Assembly: GCF_000524195.1 (NCBI RefSeq)
Contig: NW_020170491.1
Span: 186,353 to 231,269 of the forward strand
Length of the DNA: 44,917 nt
Source: Echinococcus granulosus
Taxonomy: Eukaryota; Platyhelminthes; Cestoda; Cyclophyllidea; Taeniidae
Reading direction: 5' to 3'
The first letter of the stretch is position 1. Every line of letters starts with the position of its first letter. Positions 24,842-36,752 of the stretch are shown piece by piece. The notes below the pieces were generated by a model. That model did no database searches, was not told where the DNA came from, and saw only the letters and a program-made list of their open reading frames with translations. Made by a program: the position numbers and the translations under genes.

Positions 24842-26390
24842 TCTGCCCGAGTATTTTGTCTTCTTTCGTCTTCAGGGAGTCTCGGGACGCTACAATATCT
24901 TCGGTTTATCTGCTTTGTGTACACCTAGATCTCATTTTTCTGTACCCCTGCCTATCGGCTGCTTCAAATGAGTTAGTTTACTTTTTGGAAAGTGGGATTT
25001 AGACCATGTAACAGTGGTATGTAAACTGGAACTTTTAATTATAACAGGACGGGGCAATCAGAACCATCAAATCGAGACGTGAGCAAGTGCGGAAAGCGGG
25101 GACATCACATAAACCACAGGGTGAATGAACTTGACTGTAGGCGGTGCAGTACCTAAAAATAGACTGATTTATGTCAAAATCCGAGGAAATAATTCTATTG
25201 ATAAGGATAATTCTTTGTCCTGATGTAGGACTGACCTAACGTGTACAAACGCTAAGCTGTCGGAATTGCTGGTATTCAAGCTAGTCTTGCGTAAAGTTTG
25301 GAAGTCACAACAGTCTCACAGTAGTCCACCAATAAAAAGGGATGTTATTTTGGTATCTCTGTTTATAGAGAAAAGGTTATGGTAAATCCTTAAGCTACTG
25401 CGGTATTTGGCAGACATTAAAAAGGTAAAGACAAGAGGAAATACTTCCCAATCCCTTTTGATCTGACGCAAACGATTCATTTAGCTAGAGGCTAAGGAAA
25501 AGATTACATCGAGATCAGTAATATTACCCCACACATTACGTGAGGTCATATTGAAGTGCCTTAGAATAGAGCTATGGACCCAGAAGTTCCAATGTGACAG
25601 GGTCCGGGGAGGCAGCTGATCAGGTAGACCTCTCATTTCTATTCCTGTTGTGACTCAATATTTGCCGACCTTGCTCTGCAATGTAACGGTCCAAGTGAAC
25701 ACTACGCTCTTTTAACTGAGATGTTCAAGTGGTATACTTCCCATCCATCTCTCAGCTAAAATCCAAGGGGGTTCCTTCAAAACCGAGGTGACTAGGTGGC
25801 GGCAGCTGTTTGAGCCAGGGCCAAGCAGCTGTCTTAGTCGGACATAGTTATAGTAGCCGATCAACCCTGGGTTGAGAGGGGTTATTAGCGCAATTAGAGG
25901 GCAGATAAACGTGCTCTCAGCCATTGAGGAGGGATTGAACGCCAGTGCGATATCTGGGATGTTACGATATTAGCTATTGTAAATGAAACCTCTAGAAAAT
26001 TGAACAGCTGCGTTTCACGGAGGTTTGGGTAAAGCCCAGGGCTCTCGTAATCTCTATGCATTTACGAAGTGAGCTCAAACCTTACAACTGTGGCTATAAT
26101 TATCGGCAGAAATAAACTTTTGGGCATTTGTATAGAAGTTTTAAGTGCCAGCTTGACGATTAGCATGTAAAAGGAAAATTTCAAGACAGCATGTAAACCA
26201 TCTACTGGCGAACTCCGCGCAGGTCATGACTTAATAGCTGATCTTTATCTATTTAACAAAAGTATGCATGTAATGCATCTAGAATCCCCCGCCCCGCCCA
26301 TACAAGCAGAAAATATGCAAATAATAAGAGACTTCAGCAGTCCAAAAGCATAAGTGATATGCTAGGTATTCTCAGTGCAAGTATATATAC

Positions 26391-26558
26391 GTAGTTGCAT
26401 TCACCAGTATGATAGTCAAAAGCATCAACGTGAGGAGGGTAAATCTTCTTCACTCTTTCATAGTTATCTTTCGACAGAATGCCCAATGTGCAGTAAATGC
26501 TAATTGTGCAGAAGGAGAGCTTCAGCGTTAAAGTGCTGTCGACAGTAACGTCCAAGTA
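26391..26558 (-). CDS. Candidate orphan exon (membrane-like, unknown) or exon relic
   Basis: A 168-base open stretch on the minus strand is bounded by a possible acceptor (TAG before 26558) and a possible donor (GTATAT after 26391). The peptide begins with alternating polar and hydrophobic residues (LDVTVDSTLTLKLSFCTISI), continues with YCTLGIL, and then has a soluble part containing YPPHVDAFDYHTGECNYVYI. This looks more protein-like than its surroundings, but I recognise no family and find no partner exons. Confidence 0.25.
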
Positions 26559-28639
26559 CTACCATTTTTAGGATTACTAAAAGAATTTTAGGTATTTATA
26601 AAGATATAATGGCAAAAACAACTGAAAAATCTTATAAGAACTTTGTGACGTCATAATACACAGAAACAAAAGCAAGTACGATTAAGCAGAACGCAGAGCA
26701 AGCAAAAGTAATTTAAGGGTTGCCAACGATGCACACAATAAGAAACATTCCTGCCCATTTCACGTAGGTAGGTTCAAATACAGTTGTAATGCTTTGATAG
26801 CTTATTTAACTCTACGTTTAACTAAACGGTATGACCACTGAACCTGACCAGTAGTCTCAGCTCTTCTGTGAGTTAGTAATGTAAGTTCTGCTACATTACT
26901 GCTGCTACGTATGACTTCGGAGAAGACTCAGGACGACATACTGCGAAGGAGATTAATGGCTACAACACGTTGGTAATTAGCGCATTTTAAACAGGTAACT
27001 TTGGATTATATCAGCACAGAATCCATAAAGTGTGAAAAGGTGCTAAGTAAAATCGGTCATATGCCACCAAATTTTAATAAAGGATACAGCTGGAAAATGT
27101 GACTTGCCCATACATGGACACTTCGATCTATTAAAAGGGTTTTGACTGTGCATTTTCATAATTCGAAATAAATCAAGCATCAAAATTGGGTATTTATTTA
27201 TCAAAATGGAAGGGGTCTAAATTAAGAACGACCACAACAACCCAAATATTGGCATCAAGTAGTAGTTTAGTCATCTGCCACGGCTTATTAGATTGCTAAA
27301 TAATGCCATTATAAAATGCTAAATAAAAGCAATGATTTATTTGAGGATTATGGTTAGGTTGTTATTGGATTAATTTCACTTATCTTTCAAGAAATACTAA
27401 CTCTGGTTATAGAGCTTTTCAGCTGCGAAAAGACCATTTAAAAGTAAACAAAAATTGCGTAATTTGTCTGCTTTCAAGTGACTAATGTTTTCTAAGCCTT
27501 GAATGGCGAAGAAATTGACCATAAATGCTAACCGTATCTCAGGATTTGGTCAATAAATTTGAAAGACACTGGCGGCAATCCAAAGGTTGTCTCCGTGTTT
27601 TGTCTTTCCCCAGGGTCCTGTTCGAATGGATTCGGTCCATAAATACTGAGCCGAATATACGAAAAGCGATCACTCAAATTGTCGTTTCTGCAATAGCGCC
27701 AATGCAAGGCACTGATTAAGAATAGGGGCTCCTGTTCAGTCCCATGTATTCGGTGAAAAAACGACCCTTTGGTATTATTACCGTTGCTTTTGCAAGAAGT
27801 CCAAAATCCTACAAACAAGTGACGTAGGAACTCGGATGGGCTCTAATTTGAACATCATTGAAGGATTTGTCAGGGGACAAAGGCGGGAAGCTTCAATGTT
27901 CTGGTTCTGTGCTGAACATAATACGGGTAAATAAAAAAATGCTTAATCTCTTCTACGCTTATCAAGGTATTCAAAAATCTTATTTTCAAATGCCTTCCAC
28001 GATCCTCTCTTCATCGATTGAAAATCAGGTGAAGTGGGCTTGGCTTATCACGTCAAGTGCTTAGTGAGAGAAAGTCTTGGAACAGATATCTCAGAGTAGT
28101 TACTTTTGTGAGTGCTTACCCCTGTAGGATTCGTAACTTTAGCAAACTTATCTCAGGGGGAGTTGATTTGCTAGATATCGTGACTAACGCTAGGCCGTAA
28201 GTTTGTTTAACATTTTAATGTGACATCTTTTACACAGCTTAGCTTTTTCTCCACGTGAATGAGATACCTCATTACAATATATGTGAAAGCATTGCTTAAT
28301 GTCACTTGTGCCTAAAGGATTTCCCTTTCTTTGTATGTTTTGAGCCTTTCAAACTTCTGCTTCCACATTAAGTTTTCAGATGGGGCAGGTGCTCAGGGTA
28401 TTGTAAACTCTGGGTATCGTGCTCTGTTCAAAAAATCCAAATCACCGTCAGACAAAACGATCTTTCGAAGATGCTTTGAATGTGATCTTTTTCTCTAAAA
28501 TCCTAAGTAAATGGTCCAGATATGGCCTATTGGCTCCCTGAGGAAGGCAGGAATTTGGATGAGGTGTCATCGATGAAGATGTGCTGATGTTGCGTCCTTT
28601 CAGAAACAGGGCGGTAAACTGTAGCGCCTTCGGGGGTAG

Positions 28640-28999
28640 TTGAACGCGGAGGCGTCGACAAGCGCGCTGGTCGGTCTGGTTGAGCTCAACCCTCAGCTGG
28701 TGTTCGCAGACCGCGCCGCTCTCCTGGACCCCGTTGCGGACGCAATGCTCTTTGTCGCACTTTCCGCTGCCCCCTCGATTGTGCTCTGCTCATCTCTGTC
28801 GNNNNNNNNNNNNNNNNNNNNNNNNNNNNNNNNNNNNNNNNNNNNNNNNNNNNNNNNNNNNNNNNNNNNNNNNNNNNNNNNNNNNNNNNNNNNNNNNNNN
28901 NTGGGCACCCTGTCTCTTCTCTCCCACTCCAACCAATGCCGCTTCTCTTGCTCGTCGTTCCTTCTGCGTCCCCAGGGAGTACCAAGACGTTCCCTTCCT
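28640..28999 (+). pseudogene. PARP1 relic, PADR1 block split by an assembly gap
   Basis: Before the gap, LVFADRAALLDPVADAMLF matches the PARP1 stretch that contains ESAILDRVADGMVFGALL. After the gap, RRSFCVPREYQDVPFL matches the RKEWVTPKEFREISYL stretch. A strong GTATGT donor follows at 29000, directly after the last matching residue. The zinc-3 cysteines would fall in and next to the missing 100 bases and cannot be judged. Confidence 0.75.
28802..28901. other. Assembly gap of 100 N inside the PADR1 relic
   Basis: Exactly 100 N in the most GC-rich part of the window. The matches on either side lie in different frames relative to a 100-base spacing, so the true length is unknown. Confidence 0.95.
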
Positions 29000-30539
29000 G
29001 TATGTTTTGAGTGTCTTGTTTATCTCATTTGTTTAACACTTCTGAGTTCATACCTCATATCCGATGAATATTTGTCCTATCACTTTTTTTTCTGCAATGC
29101 TTTTATTATGGAACGGGACCAAATTTCATTACCTATGTTCATGGTTACAAATAAGTGCAGTGTTGTCTATTGCCTTGTAACGATTGATTGCACCAAGTCA
29201 TGTCGAAAATAGTTCACTTGGATTTGAATGAAAATGGATAGATGATATTCCTAATCTTAATCTTTTTTCTTGTTTTTTGAGCAGGAATTAAATTTGTTAG
29301 TTCTGTGGTACAAGTGATGCTGTTGGTGAGTAGGGGTGGCCTTTTTTACTCTAAGACTGGTAAGGAACTTCTAAGGCTTGTATATAGCAAGGAAAAACTA
29401 TGGTACCCACAGTGATAATCTTTCTTAGGAAGGTATAGAAGTGCAAACCGTGAGCATGTTTGTCTGCCAAGGCATTTAATAAGGACGTTGATAGCAGGTC
29501 TATACTTACTCCTCGATCGTGGGCCCTTCCTAAGGATGTCTCAGCGCCACCTGCGTTAGGTCCACTGGCGGTTTACTTCTCACTGTGATGAGTGTCTTTA
29601 TTACTGAGCCTCGTTTTTGTATTTTGCTTTACCCTTTCCTAGAGACTGGAATTTATTAGTTTGCTGTGCAAGAACTCCATCTATCAATACAATATAGAGT
29701 ATGGAGCTTGAACTTGAGAAACTTCTGCTTTAGTTTGAATTTTGTTAATCTACTTTAAAGGATCATCTAATATTGGAGTGAAAAATGCATTACACATGAC
29801 GATTATATTGTGCATTAAAGATGCCGCAGACTATTTCCCTCACATATCACCCTGTTCTACCCCATCGTTTGTAACTTCTTTCGATGGAAGTATCATTATC
29901 GGATTGCTTTATCGTTTTACTTTCTTTATACTAAGCGGCTCTTGAAGACGTTTGGGAATTTGACAGCAGTACTTTATTCCTCTTCGTAAAACTTACTGAA
30001 AAATTAAAATGCATTGGTCAAGGGCCTGTTCAAGATCAGAGCAGGTTTTAAGGCGTTTTCACTTGTAGTTTACTTGTTTCATTCCGGTTTCTTTACGGTC
30101 TACCTTGCTTTCTTTTAAATTATATAACGTTTGTGGAGTACTAGTAACGCAGGACTGCTGCCGCTAATGTATGTGGTGCTTCTGTAGTAAGTTCGAATCT
30201 CCTCTTCCATCATCTCGGGTCTCTCATCCTGGACCCATTTTAAGGCTGAAGATATCCAAAATGATGTACTTTTGCAACCCGTTAACAGTTTTTCGTGCTC
30301 ACACGTCAAACCCTTCATTGGAACTTAAACCCGACGGTAAATCGTAGGTTCATTAACGGAACTAGCTTCACTCATGTAACGTGCGATTAACTCAAATTTC
30401 AGTTTCTGTTTGAAGAAGTGACGTAGGAATGGTGTGCCTTTTTCATCGGCAGACCAGGAAGAGAATATCGACTGTATTGTCCATCGACCGCGAATACTTG
30501 ATGTGGCATCACCTCACCTGTTGTCTTCATAGGTAACAC

Positions 30540-30725
30540 GCGGGGGCCATAATCGTGACAACCTTGTCAGCTGTGGAGACAACGCAAATTGGTGACGTGC
30601 GCAAGAAGTGGCAGAATGCAACATGATTCTCGATAGATCTCCAGCTAAGGCTTCTTCTGCCAAAGACGTTCAACAACTAATCGCCGAAGCTGTACTCGCT
30701 ACCGTCTGGAACTCGACTGGGTCAG
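30540..30725 (+). pseudogene. PARP1 relic, end of BRCT and linker
   Basis: AIIVTTLSAVETTQ followed by VRKKWQNA resembles the end of the PARP1 BRCT ([22 protein letters not shown]). In another frame, AKASSAKDVQQLIAEAVLAT matches the [20 protein letters not shown] linker. The change of frame between the two halves indicates an indel. The amino-terminal half of the BRCT was not found. Confidence 0.55.
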
Positions 30726-31277
30726 TGTCGGCTTCTATGGGAAATATGTTTCCCCGTTAACACACTGGTGTTCCTTCTCTACCCTTAGACAGGTATTCAT
30801 AAGCATCCTTACGCACAGTTCGTAATGATTTCAAAAATGACGGTTTTACTGTCTGGTGTTTTTTTGGGCCCGATATATGTCATTTTGAATCCGTATGTTC
30901 CACTCGTCACTCTGTTGGTTCAACTTGGGACGCTCCGAGTGCTAGTTAGTCTCCAGGATAAAATTAGTCCTTGAAAAATGCTCTAGGTAACATGTGTTGA
31001 TGGTTAAAATTCCAACTACAGTCTTATGAGTTCCTCACAGGCCAGTTTAGCACTATCGGCAAAGAGCGGAATTTATAAGGATCTGAGGTATTGAACTCCT
31101 TACTGCTCCCCACAATATGGGTATGATAAGGAGATTTGCTCGTTTCCCTTCACCGTTAACTTTTTTTAGGTACGGACCGGATTATTAACTCGGCAGAATT
31201 GGGTTTTCATGATTTTCCCCATCTACCCCCCTCAGTTTTTGGGAGGTGTTATCGCTACTCTTGACAGCCTCCTTTAG

Positions 31278-31990
31278 GTGGGCGAAAGCGGAGAGCTGAG
31301 GCTGTGACGGCGGTGGAAGGTGGCAGCGATGCATTGCGGCCGATGCGCGTGAGAGCTGGTGCCGTAGTGGATTCCACTCGGGGCCTAGAGTACTACGTCA
31401 GCGTCGTTCGCGATGCTCACTATCGTTCCCTCTCCGCCGTTCTAGACATGGTCGACCTTGTCCGCAGCTCCAACTTTTATTAAAAGTCAGTTTCCTTTCC
31501 CTTCCTCATTTCCTCTTCTCCAAAAATTCAATGGCAACTTTGTTACTTAGATCAGTAGTCTTTGTGCATTTAGGCAACTAGTTTATTCAGCTTAATATTA
31601 AGCATAAATAAATGCAATTAACCATCGCCAAACCTTCGGTCTTAATAGTTATTCACAAAGTAGAAATATGAAAGGCTCCAATATTGAAACGGGTGCTGTT
31701 GCAGAATCTATATGTGTGATGATATTTTTTGCTAATAGTTGAGTGATATGTAACGGTTAACTTTATAACTGTTAGATCGCGGGTTCTGCTCTCGGACAAG
31801 AAACCACGTCAGCATTGAATTTTCCATGCATGGGGTGCCATCGGCGCGGATATTGGCGGCTCGAAGGTGGAGCATTTTGTCAGTCTCGACGCCGCTGTGC
31901 AGCACTTCCCCGATTACTTCCCTTAGAATTTTGTCAAAATGCTCTGCCACATTTTTTCTCATGAACTGGAAGAATTTGATACCAAGATGG
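31278..31990 (+). pseudogene. PARP1 relic, WGR domain in two exons
   Basis: The first exon, from 31278, reads GAVVDSTRGLEYYVSVVRD and LSAVLDMVDLVRSSNFY, matching the start of the PARP1 WGR region ([35 protein letters not shown]). A TAA at 31481-31483 stands where the second Tyr is expected. The second exon reads IFHAWGAIGADIGGSKVEHF. This aligns with [20 protein letters not shown], so the name-giving Trp-Gly is kept and Arg is lost. TGA at 31816-31818 replaces the Trp before Ile-Phe. TAG lies at 31924-31926, followed in the same frame by NFVKMLCHIFSHELE. Confidence 0.8.
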
Positions 31991-32169
31991 ACAGCATCAT
32001 GCCACCCCCTTATTGCCGTTTTAATGTCCCAGGTACTTCTTCAATCATCGAAAAAACATCAGTCTATAGCTTGTTTCCTTTTATATTGATGTTGGGAAAG
32101 TGATACTAGGGAAGACATCACGAATGTAGATTCAGGAGGCCTATGGTGTTTTAAGCGATCTCTATCCTT

Positions 32170-32428
32170 CTAGCTTCGAAAAAGCTGATTGAGAAGCTAG
32201 CCAGGCATTTGATTGGTGACGCAGCGCGCTTTTACGCGCTCATTTCGCACGGCTTTGGCCTGAAAGTGCCACCCCTGTCGGACAGTGCGAAGGCGATCTG
32301 AATCAACTCTCCAGTGTTAGGTGATCCATTGAAGCTAGAAGTGCCCTATTTCCTTACGAAGACTGGTGGCTCCAACGTCAACCCTCTTGATGAGCACTCT
32401 AAGAAATTGAAGAATCGAATCGAAGTTT
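32170..32428 (+). pseudogene. PARP1 relic, regulatory helical domain
   Basis: ARFYALISHGFGLKVPPLSD aligns with the PARP1 regulatory-domain stretch [20 protein letters not shown]. After a TGA at 32299-32301, the frame continues with VNPLDEHSKKLKNRIEV, matching DPIDVNYEKLKTDIKVV. A GTATGT donor at 32429 ends the block at the expected place. Confidence 0.8.
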
Positions 32429-32499
32429 GTATGTTTACCCTTGCCAATCAGTTTAATGTCCGGTACTTAATATCGACTGTTTTTTGAGTATTCTGTCAG

Positions 32500-33830
32500 C
32501 CCCTTCATGGGGACCTGGAGGAGTTTGAACTGATCACGGAGTTTTTTTTGCCACTCACACGCCCCAACGCGTTTCAGCTACACCCTGGAGATGGTAGACA
32601 TTTTCTCAGTATCTCAGGAGGTGGAGACGGAGCGTTCTAAGGCGCTGGACAACCGCATGATACTCTAACGCGATTTTCACCGCAAAAACTGGGTAGGCAC
32701 TTTGTGGGTGCTCCCTTCCCCCTCTTTGCTTACACCCATTCAAGTAGCCGTAATTTCTTATTTGTGCGCTCTACATCCCATTTTACTTGGCAGCGCACAA
32801 GGGGTACGAATAGCGCCTACCAAGGCGCTTTCGACGGGCTATATGTTTGGCAAGGGCGTGTACCTCTCTGATATGACGAGCAAATTTGCTAATTACTGCT
32901 ATACCTCACCCAGTGCCTCCCAGAGTTGCCTTCTCTTCTGTGAAGTGGCTCTCGGTAGACTGCACGACTGTTTCACTGCCGATGTCTCTCGTCTCTCTAA
33001 GCAAATTGGCATTCGCATAGGTCACTGTCCATTTTCTAAGCTGCTATTTTGCTCGAAAGGTATGCTGATTTTCCCTCCTTTACACCTACATGACCTTCTC
33101 TATTGTGCGTACCTGAAAATCATACGTGGCATGTTTTGATTTCAACATATGCAGTTGTTTTGTGTTTTAGTTTGTCAAAATGCCTACAAATATGAGGTAA
33201 AACTTCAAGATTGTGACCTTGTATTTTTACTGAGAGGTATTAATCTCTCAGGTAGTAAGATATAAATTTATTACATTTTTGTTTCTCTTATTTTCTCAAA
33301 TTTTATCAAAAAATAGTGATGTCAGAGAAAAGTCGTTTCCTGCCAAAAAAGCGGATTTAAACACTTGAAGTTTTACCCATACTTTTGTTATTTCCTATCG
33401 CCGGCCCTAACCACTTTGTTCAAATTGACAGGTAAAAATTTATTTTGAGGAAGTTTTTGTTGGATTTGTTCGGCATAATGCACTTCGTTCCTGTCAAATC
33501 GGTCATGAGCCAGGATTATTTTTAGGCACTACTACTTTTTTCCAAGCAACTGCTCTCAGAAGCTAAAGAACTACCATAATGTGCCGTGGCTGTATGTAAA
33601 TAGAGCTAGCAAATTTATTGAAGTAATTAATTTTTATCACTTTAAAAGGTGTGGACACAACCGCACCGAATGTGGAGACGCACTTCAAGGAGTCAAAGAT
33701 CGGCGTTGCCTATTTATCCCATTGGTCAGCCAGTGACCTCTGCGGAGATAGAAAGCGACCCTCTGCACAATGAGTGCATTATAGGCACTGGTCAAAATAA
33801 ACAGCGCTACCTTGTCTGAGTCAACTTTGC
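32500..33830 (+). pseudogene. PARP1 relic, ART catalytic domain in three exons
   Basis: The first exon reads EEFELITEFF, then after a frameshift RFSYTLEMVDIFSVSQE, and ends at TAA 32666 where PARP1 has the Trp of LLWHGS; the following catalytic His codon reads CGC (Arg). The second exon (32794-33059) is intact and well kept: GVRIAPTKALSTGYMFGKGV and KFANYCYTS, including the NAD-binding Tyr. The last exon (from about 33650) contains DPLHNECI, matching LLYNEYIVY and keeping the catalytic Glu position, with a TGA at 33816-33818 before the usual end. Two of the three H-Y-E residues therefore survive. Confidence 0.82.
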
Positions 33831-36752
33831 ATTCATACTGGCATGATGAATACCATTAATAGTAAAAGCCACATTCATTCAATTTCGTCTTCACAGTTCG
33901 TAGTGGTGCATTCAACTTTGTCTAAAGGGCTTGAGCAGGCGAATTCTTATGTGTCAATGGTCTAGAGTGGATTATTCTTCCAAATCCCTACCATGGGCAG
34001 GAACTGTGATTTCTCGAAATTTCATGGATGTAATGATGAGCGCAGTTTCCTAATTTATTAGGTAAACGAAGAGATCTCTGTGTTGTTCATATGTTGTAAC
34101 TTGTGAGGGCATGCAGAGTAGATCCACTTGTCCTTGAGTGTGCATCACACACCCTTTGCTGTGCTCTGCGTAACTCACATCTCTCGAAGCCTTGTATTAC
34201 GAAATGTCTGTTAAGTCTTTTGGCTGTGGCTCGAGCTTATACGCTTTGTAAACAATTTAATAATACTGATGAAGACCATTTGGGTTTTAGGGACATTGGC
34301 GTTGAGCTCCTTCTTGCCCACCTAACTCCACGCTTTCTGTTTGTACAATTTCTGCATCGTCGGAGTCATGGCAAGTAGAGCGAACCCGGTTGTCCACTTA
34401 GATTGTTTCACTGCTTAGTTCAGTGAGGCTGTTTATTTCTTGACTCATAAGATCTCATTGTTAGCAGCAGAAGCTCCTTAACGTATTAACTATGCGATAG
34501 ACTTTGATGTCTCTTAGTTTTTCATTATTTGAAGGTACTATGAAAAATGGTGTAAGAGGGGGTAATCCGATTCTGCTTACCTGGTAGAATTAAAGTTGTC
34601 ATTCTATAAAATTCTGTCGCAACCCATTTACCTCTTGGTGTCCCTGGTTTTGGAAGTGGTACAACCAATTTTTATTGACCAACCAGTTCATTTGAACTGA
34701 AGAACGGAGATAGGATTTTCGTCAAATGCCTCCAATTTCCGCACGTTGATCGCATACGCCCATTTCTCAGAGTTGCGCTATTTCCACTTCCATTGGGCGC
34801 TAAATTTGGTGACGATGGCACGTGACATGCGTTTGGGCAAGGATGGTGCTTGCACGCTAGTATTGATGGGTTGGTCAAAGTATACCCCCAATGAGTAGGT
34901 GTGAGCCCCTCTCCACTGGCTTTAAGTTGAACAAGTCCATGCATTTGAACGAGAGGGTGATGTGTAATGCGGCAGTGCAGGCGACCATTCCAATTGAGAG
35001 AGTCAGAAGTGGTGCGAAATATGCTCCTGCTGGATACGGCATTAGACATTTGATCGAGTGATGCTATCCTCCCTATGGATGAAATGCCAGCAACTGCACT
35101 AAGAATGGCTTTACTGAGACTTTTTCACGTCGTGGCTATGACTGATGGTTCTCTATTATCAGCGAGAAGACTTAAATTTGTACTTTAGGAGAGAAGAAAG
35201 GGATATTCCAGTTTTTTGAGTTTACCCGCAAGTCTTATAAAGATTTTTGCCTAGAAATATTGACTAGACTGTTGATAACCACATAACTACATAGAGGAAC
35301 AAAGGCTTGAGAAATCAAAAGGTGGGAATAGAAGCAGGTGGGTGTGAGTTTGTTCTCTGCTCCTGAAGGTAACACTCTTGGGAATACCTATACCGTTACC
35401 ATTTACATCCTTTTTTAAATGTCTGAGAAAATCCAACACAGAGGTTGGACTTTCGGCCACTCTAAAACTACTTAATTTGCAATTTCCTTGAGTTCTCGTT
35501 GTCGATCCATATCACACGGGCCATAAATTTATGCATACAAATGCTATATAAAAGGACAAGATCATTCCGGGTGCTACAAATGCGTGAGAGTAGTGGTTAT
35601 GCCATACGAATACATGTTACCCACATCCCAAGTCCTGCTTTCTGAAATTCCATTTCTTCATTGCCCTAAGTGGTAACTCAGCAGAAGCCGCCCTTGCCTA
35701 TCTGCACAGTCGCACACTTAAAAGCGTCACATGAAAGTGTGGTTTGTGGCAACCTTGTGCCTTATCAAGGGAAAGTCATGTATTTGCGATCGTTATTTGA
35801 CCGATGTAGAAATGTACAAAGCTATCTGTAGTTCCTTGTTTCTGTCTGACGTACCCGAATTCGTGTGGTTATCCAATAAAGCCTTCTAATTTTAACTTGT
35901 CCAACATAAATTAACCAATAAGGCACTTGGCGTTACGATTATCACTAAGATGCGTTAAGATTTTTACGCCAAGAATTTGGTCTTAATCATTGTGAATTTA
36001 TAACTCGACAAAGTAATTGCAATGAGGTGCTCTCTGCAACATTGAATGTGTGACAAAGGCATTTAACACACACAAAGAAGCAAATATTTAATGCCAAAAT
36101 TGACGACAGCAGTAACTTGTGAACAATTCTTTAGTAACACTATTCTATCAATTTCGCAAATGCGTTTTGATTCACTACTTCGACCTACACATTCCACCTT
36201 AAATACCGCGCACTTAAAATAGGTTAGTCCTTTAATATTATGCATTTCCACTTTGTTCGATGAGTTGCCTATACACAGTCAAGAGTACTGCTTGCAGCCC
36301 AGTAGTACGGCTGTTTTTTACTTATAAAGGCGCAATACTGACACCTTGATCAGTGTGATTTTTATAAACAAAGGTCAAACTATTTACTACTTTCTAAGTA
36401 ATTTAAAATTTCCACACCTAGATACCCCTAGGTAAACTGATTGCAGACTTTGATTTTAAATAACTCACTATTTGCAATCAAGTGGTAGTCTCTATGAATA
36501 GGCTTTTATCGACTAATTTTTCCAGTGGTGTCAGGGTTAATAATTATTTTACATTTTACTGGAGGGTTCCATCAGTCCTTAATAATATGGCTGCCCCTTA
36601 ATTTTTCCTGCAATAATTGGTTTAATTAGGCCGATTAATGAGTTTATATCGTATGTCTCATTTGACTTCATTTGATCTTTTACCATTCACAGTGTTAGAA
36701 ATTCATTGTTGATGTTGAAGCCAATCTTCTAAGCCTACACCTTGTATTGCAG
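33831..36752. other. Stretch without a recognised gene, presumably including an intron of the downstream membrane-protein gene
   Basis: It ends in a good 3' splice site (TTGTATTGCAG, ending at 36752), so at least the last part should be intron. Short open frames at 34103-34378 (plus), 34672-35049 (minus) and 36063-36251 (minus) show no domain I can defend. No RNA gene is seen. Confidence 0.45.

Larger units (their letters stand above)
24018..28600. other. Long intergenic stretch upstream of the DCST-family gene
   Basis: This should hold the DCST promoter next to 24017, but I recognise no clear core element there. Other contents are a hairpin followed by a TATA motif at 24732-24841 and a splice-bounded minus-strand open stretch at 26391-26558, both listed separately. 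Remaining open frames (25712-25924 minus, 27525-27818 both strands, 27858-28064 plus) match nothing I know. Confidence 0.45.
28631..33830 (+). pseudogene. PARP1: Decayed, intron-containing copy of PARP1 (poly(ADP-ribose) polymerase 1)
   Basis: PARP1 senses DNA breaks and builds poly(ADP-ribose) from NAD. Five blocks follow the PARP1 order: PADR1 at 28640-28999, the BRCT end and linker at about 30540-30725, WGR at 31278-31990, the regulatory helical domain at 32170-32428, and the ART catalytic domain at 32500-33830. Spacer sequence with plausible donors and acceptors (for example GTATGT at 29000 and 32429, CAG at 32793) separates them, so this is an unprocessed copy, not a retrocopy. It cannot encode PARP1: stops lie at 31481, 31816, 31924, 32299, 32666 and 33816, there is a frameshift near an 8-T run at 32542-32549, and the catalytic His is lost. 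The amino-terminal zinc fingers 1 and 2 are not recognisable upstream. Exon relics stay more GC-rich than the spacers. Assembly error cannot explain this many lesions spread over several exons. Confidence 0.85.

Noticed and set aside
28640..29212. Long plus-strand open frame running through the N gap as a possible gene
   Set aside because: The continuity depends on the placeholder N length. The parts on either side match PADR1 in different frames, and the rest is intron.
31732..31962. Minus-strand open frame of 76 codons
   Set aside because: It is the antisense shadow of the PARP1 WGR relic, which has clear plus-strand similarity.
34700..34900. Possible relic of mitochondrial ribosomal protein bL27 (a stretch reading RLGKDGACTLVL)
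   Set aside because: The resemblance is short, needs a frameshift and an insertion, and the rest of the protein is not found nearby.
35600..35730. Protein-like stretch GNSAEAALAYLHSRTLKS
   Set aside because: It is short, out of frame with the open stretch before it, and matches no family I can name.
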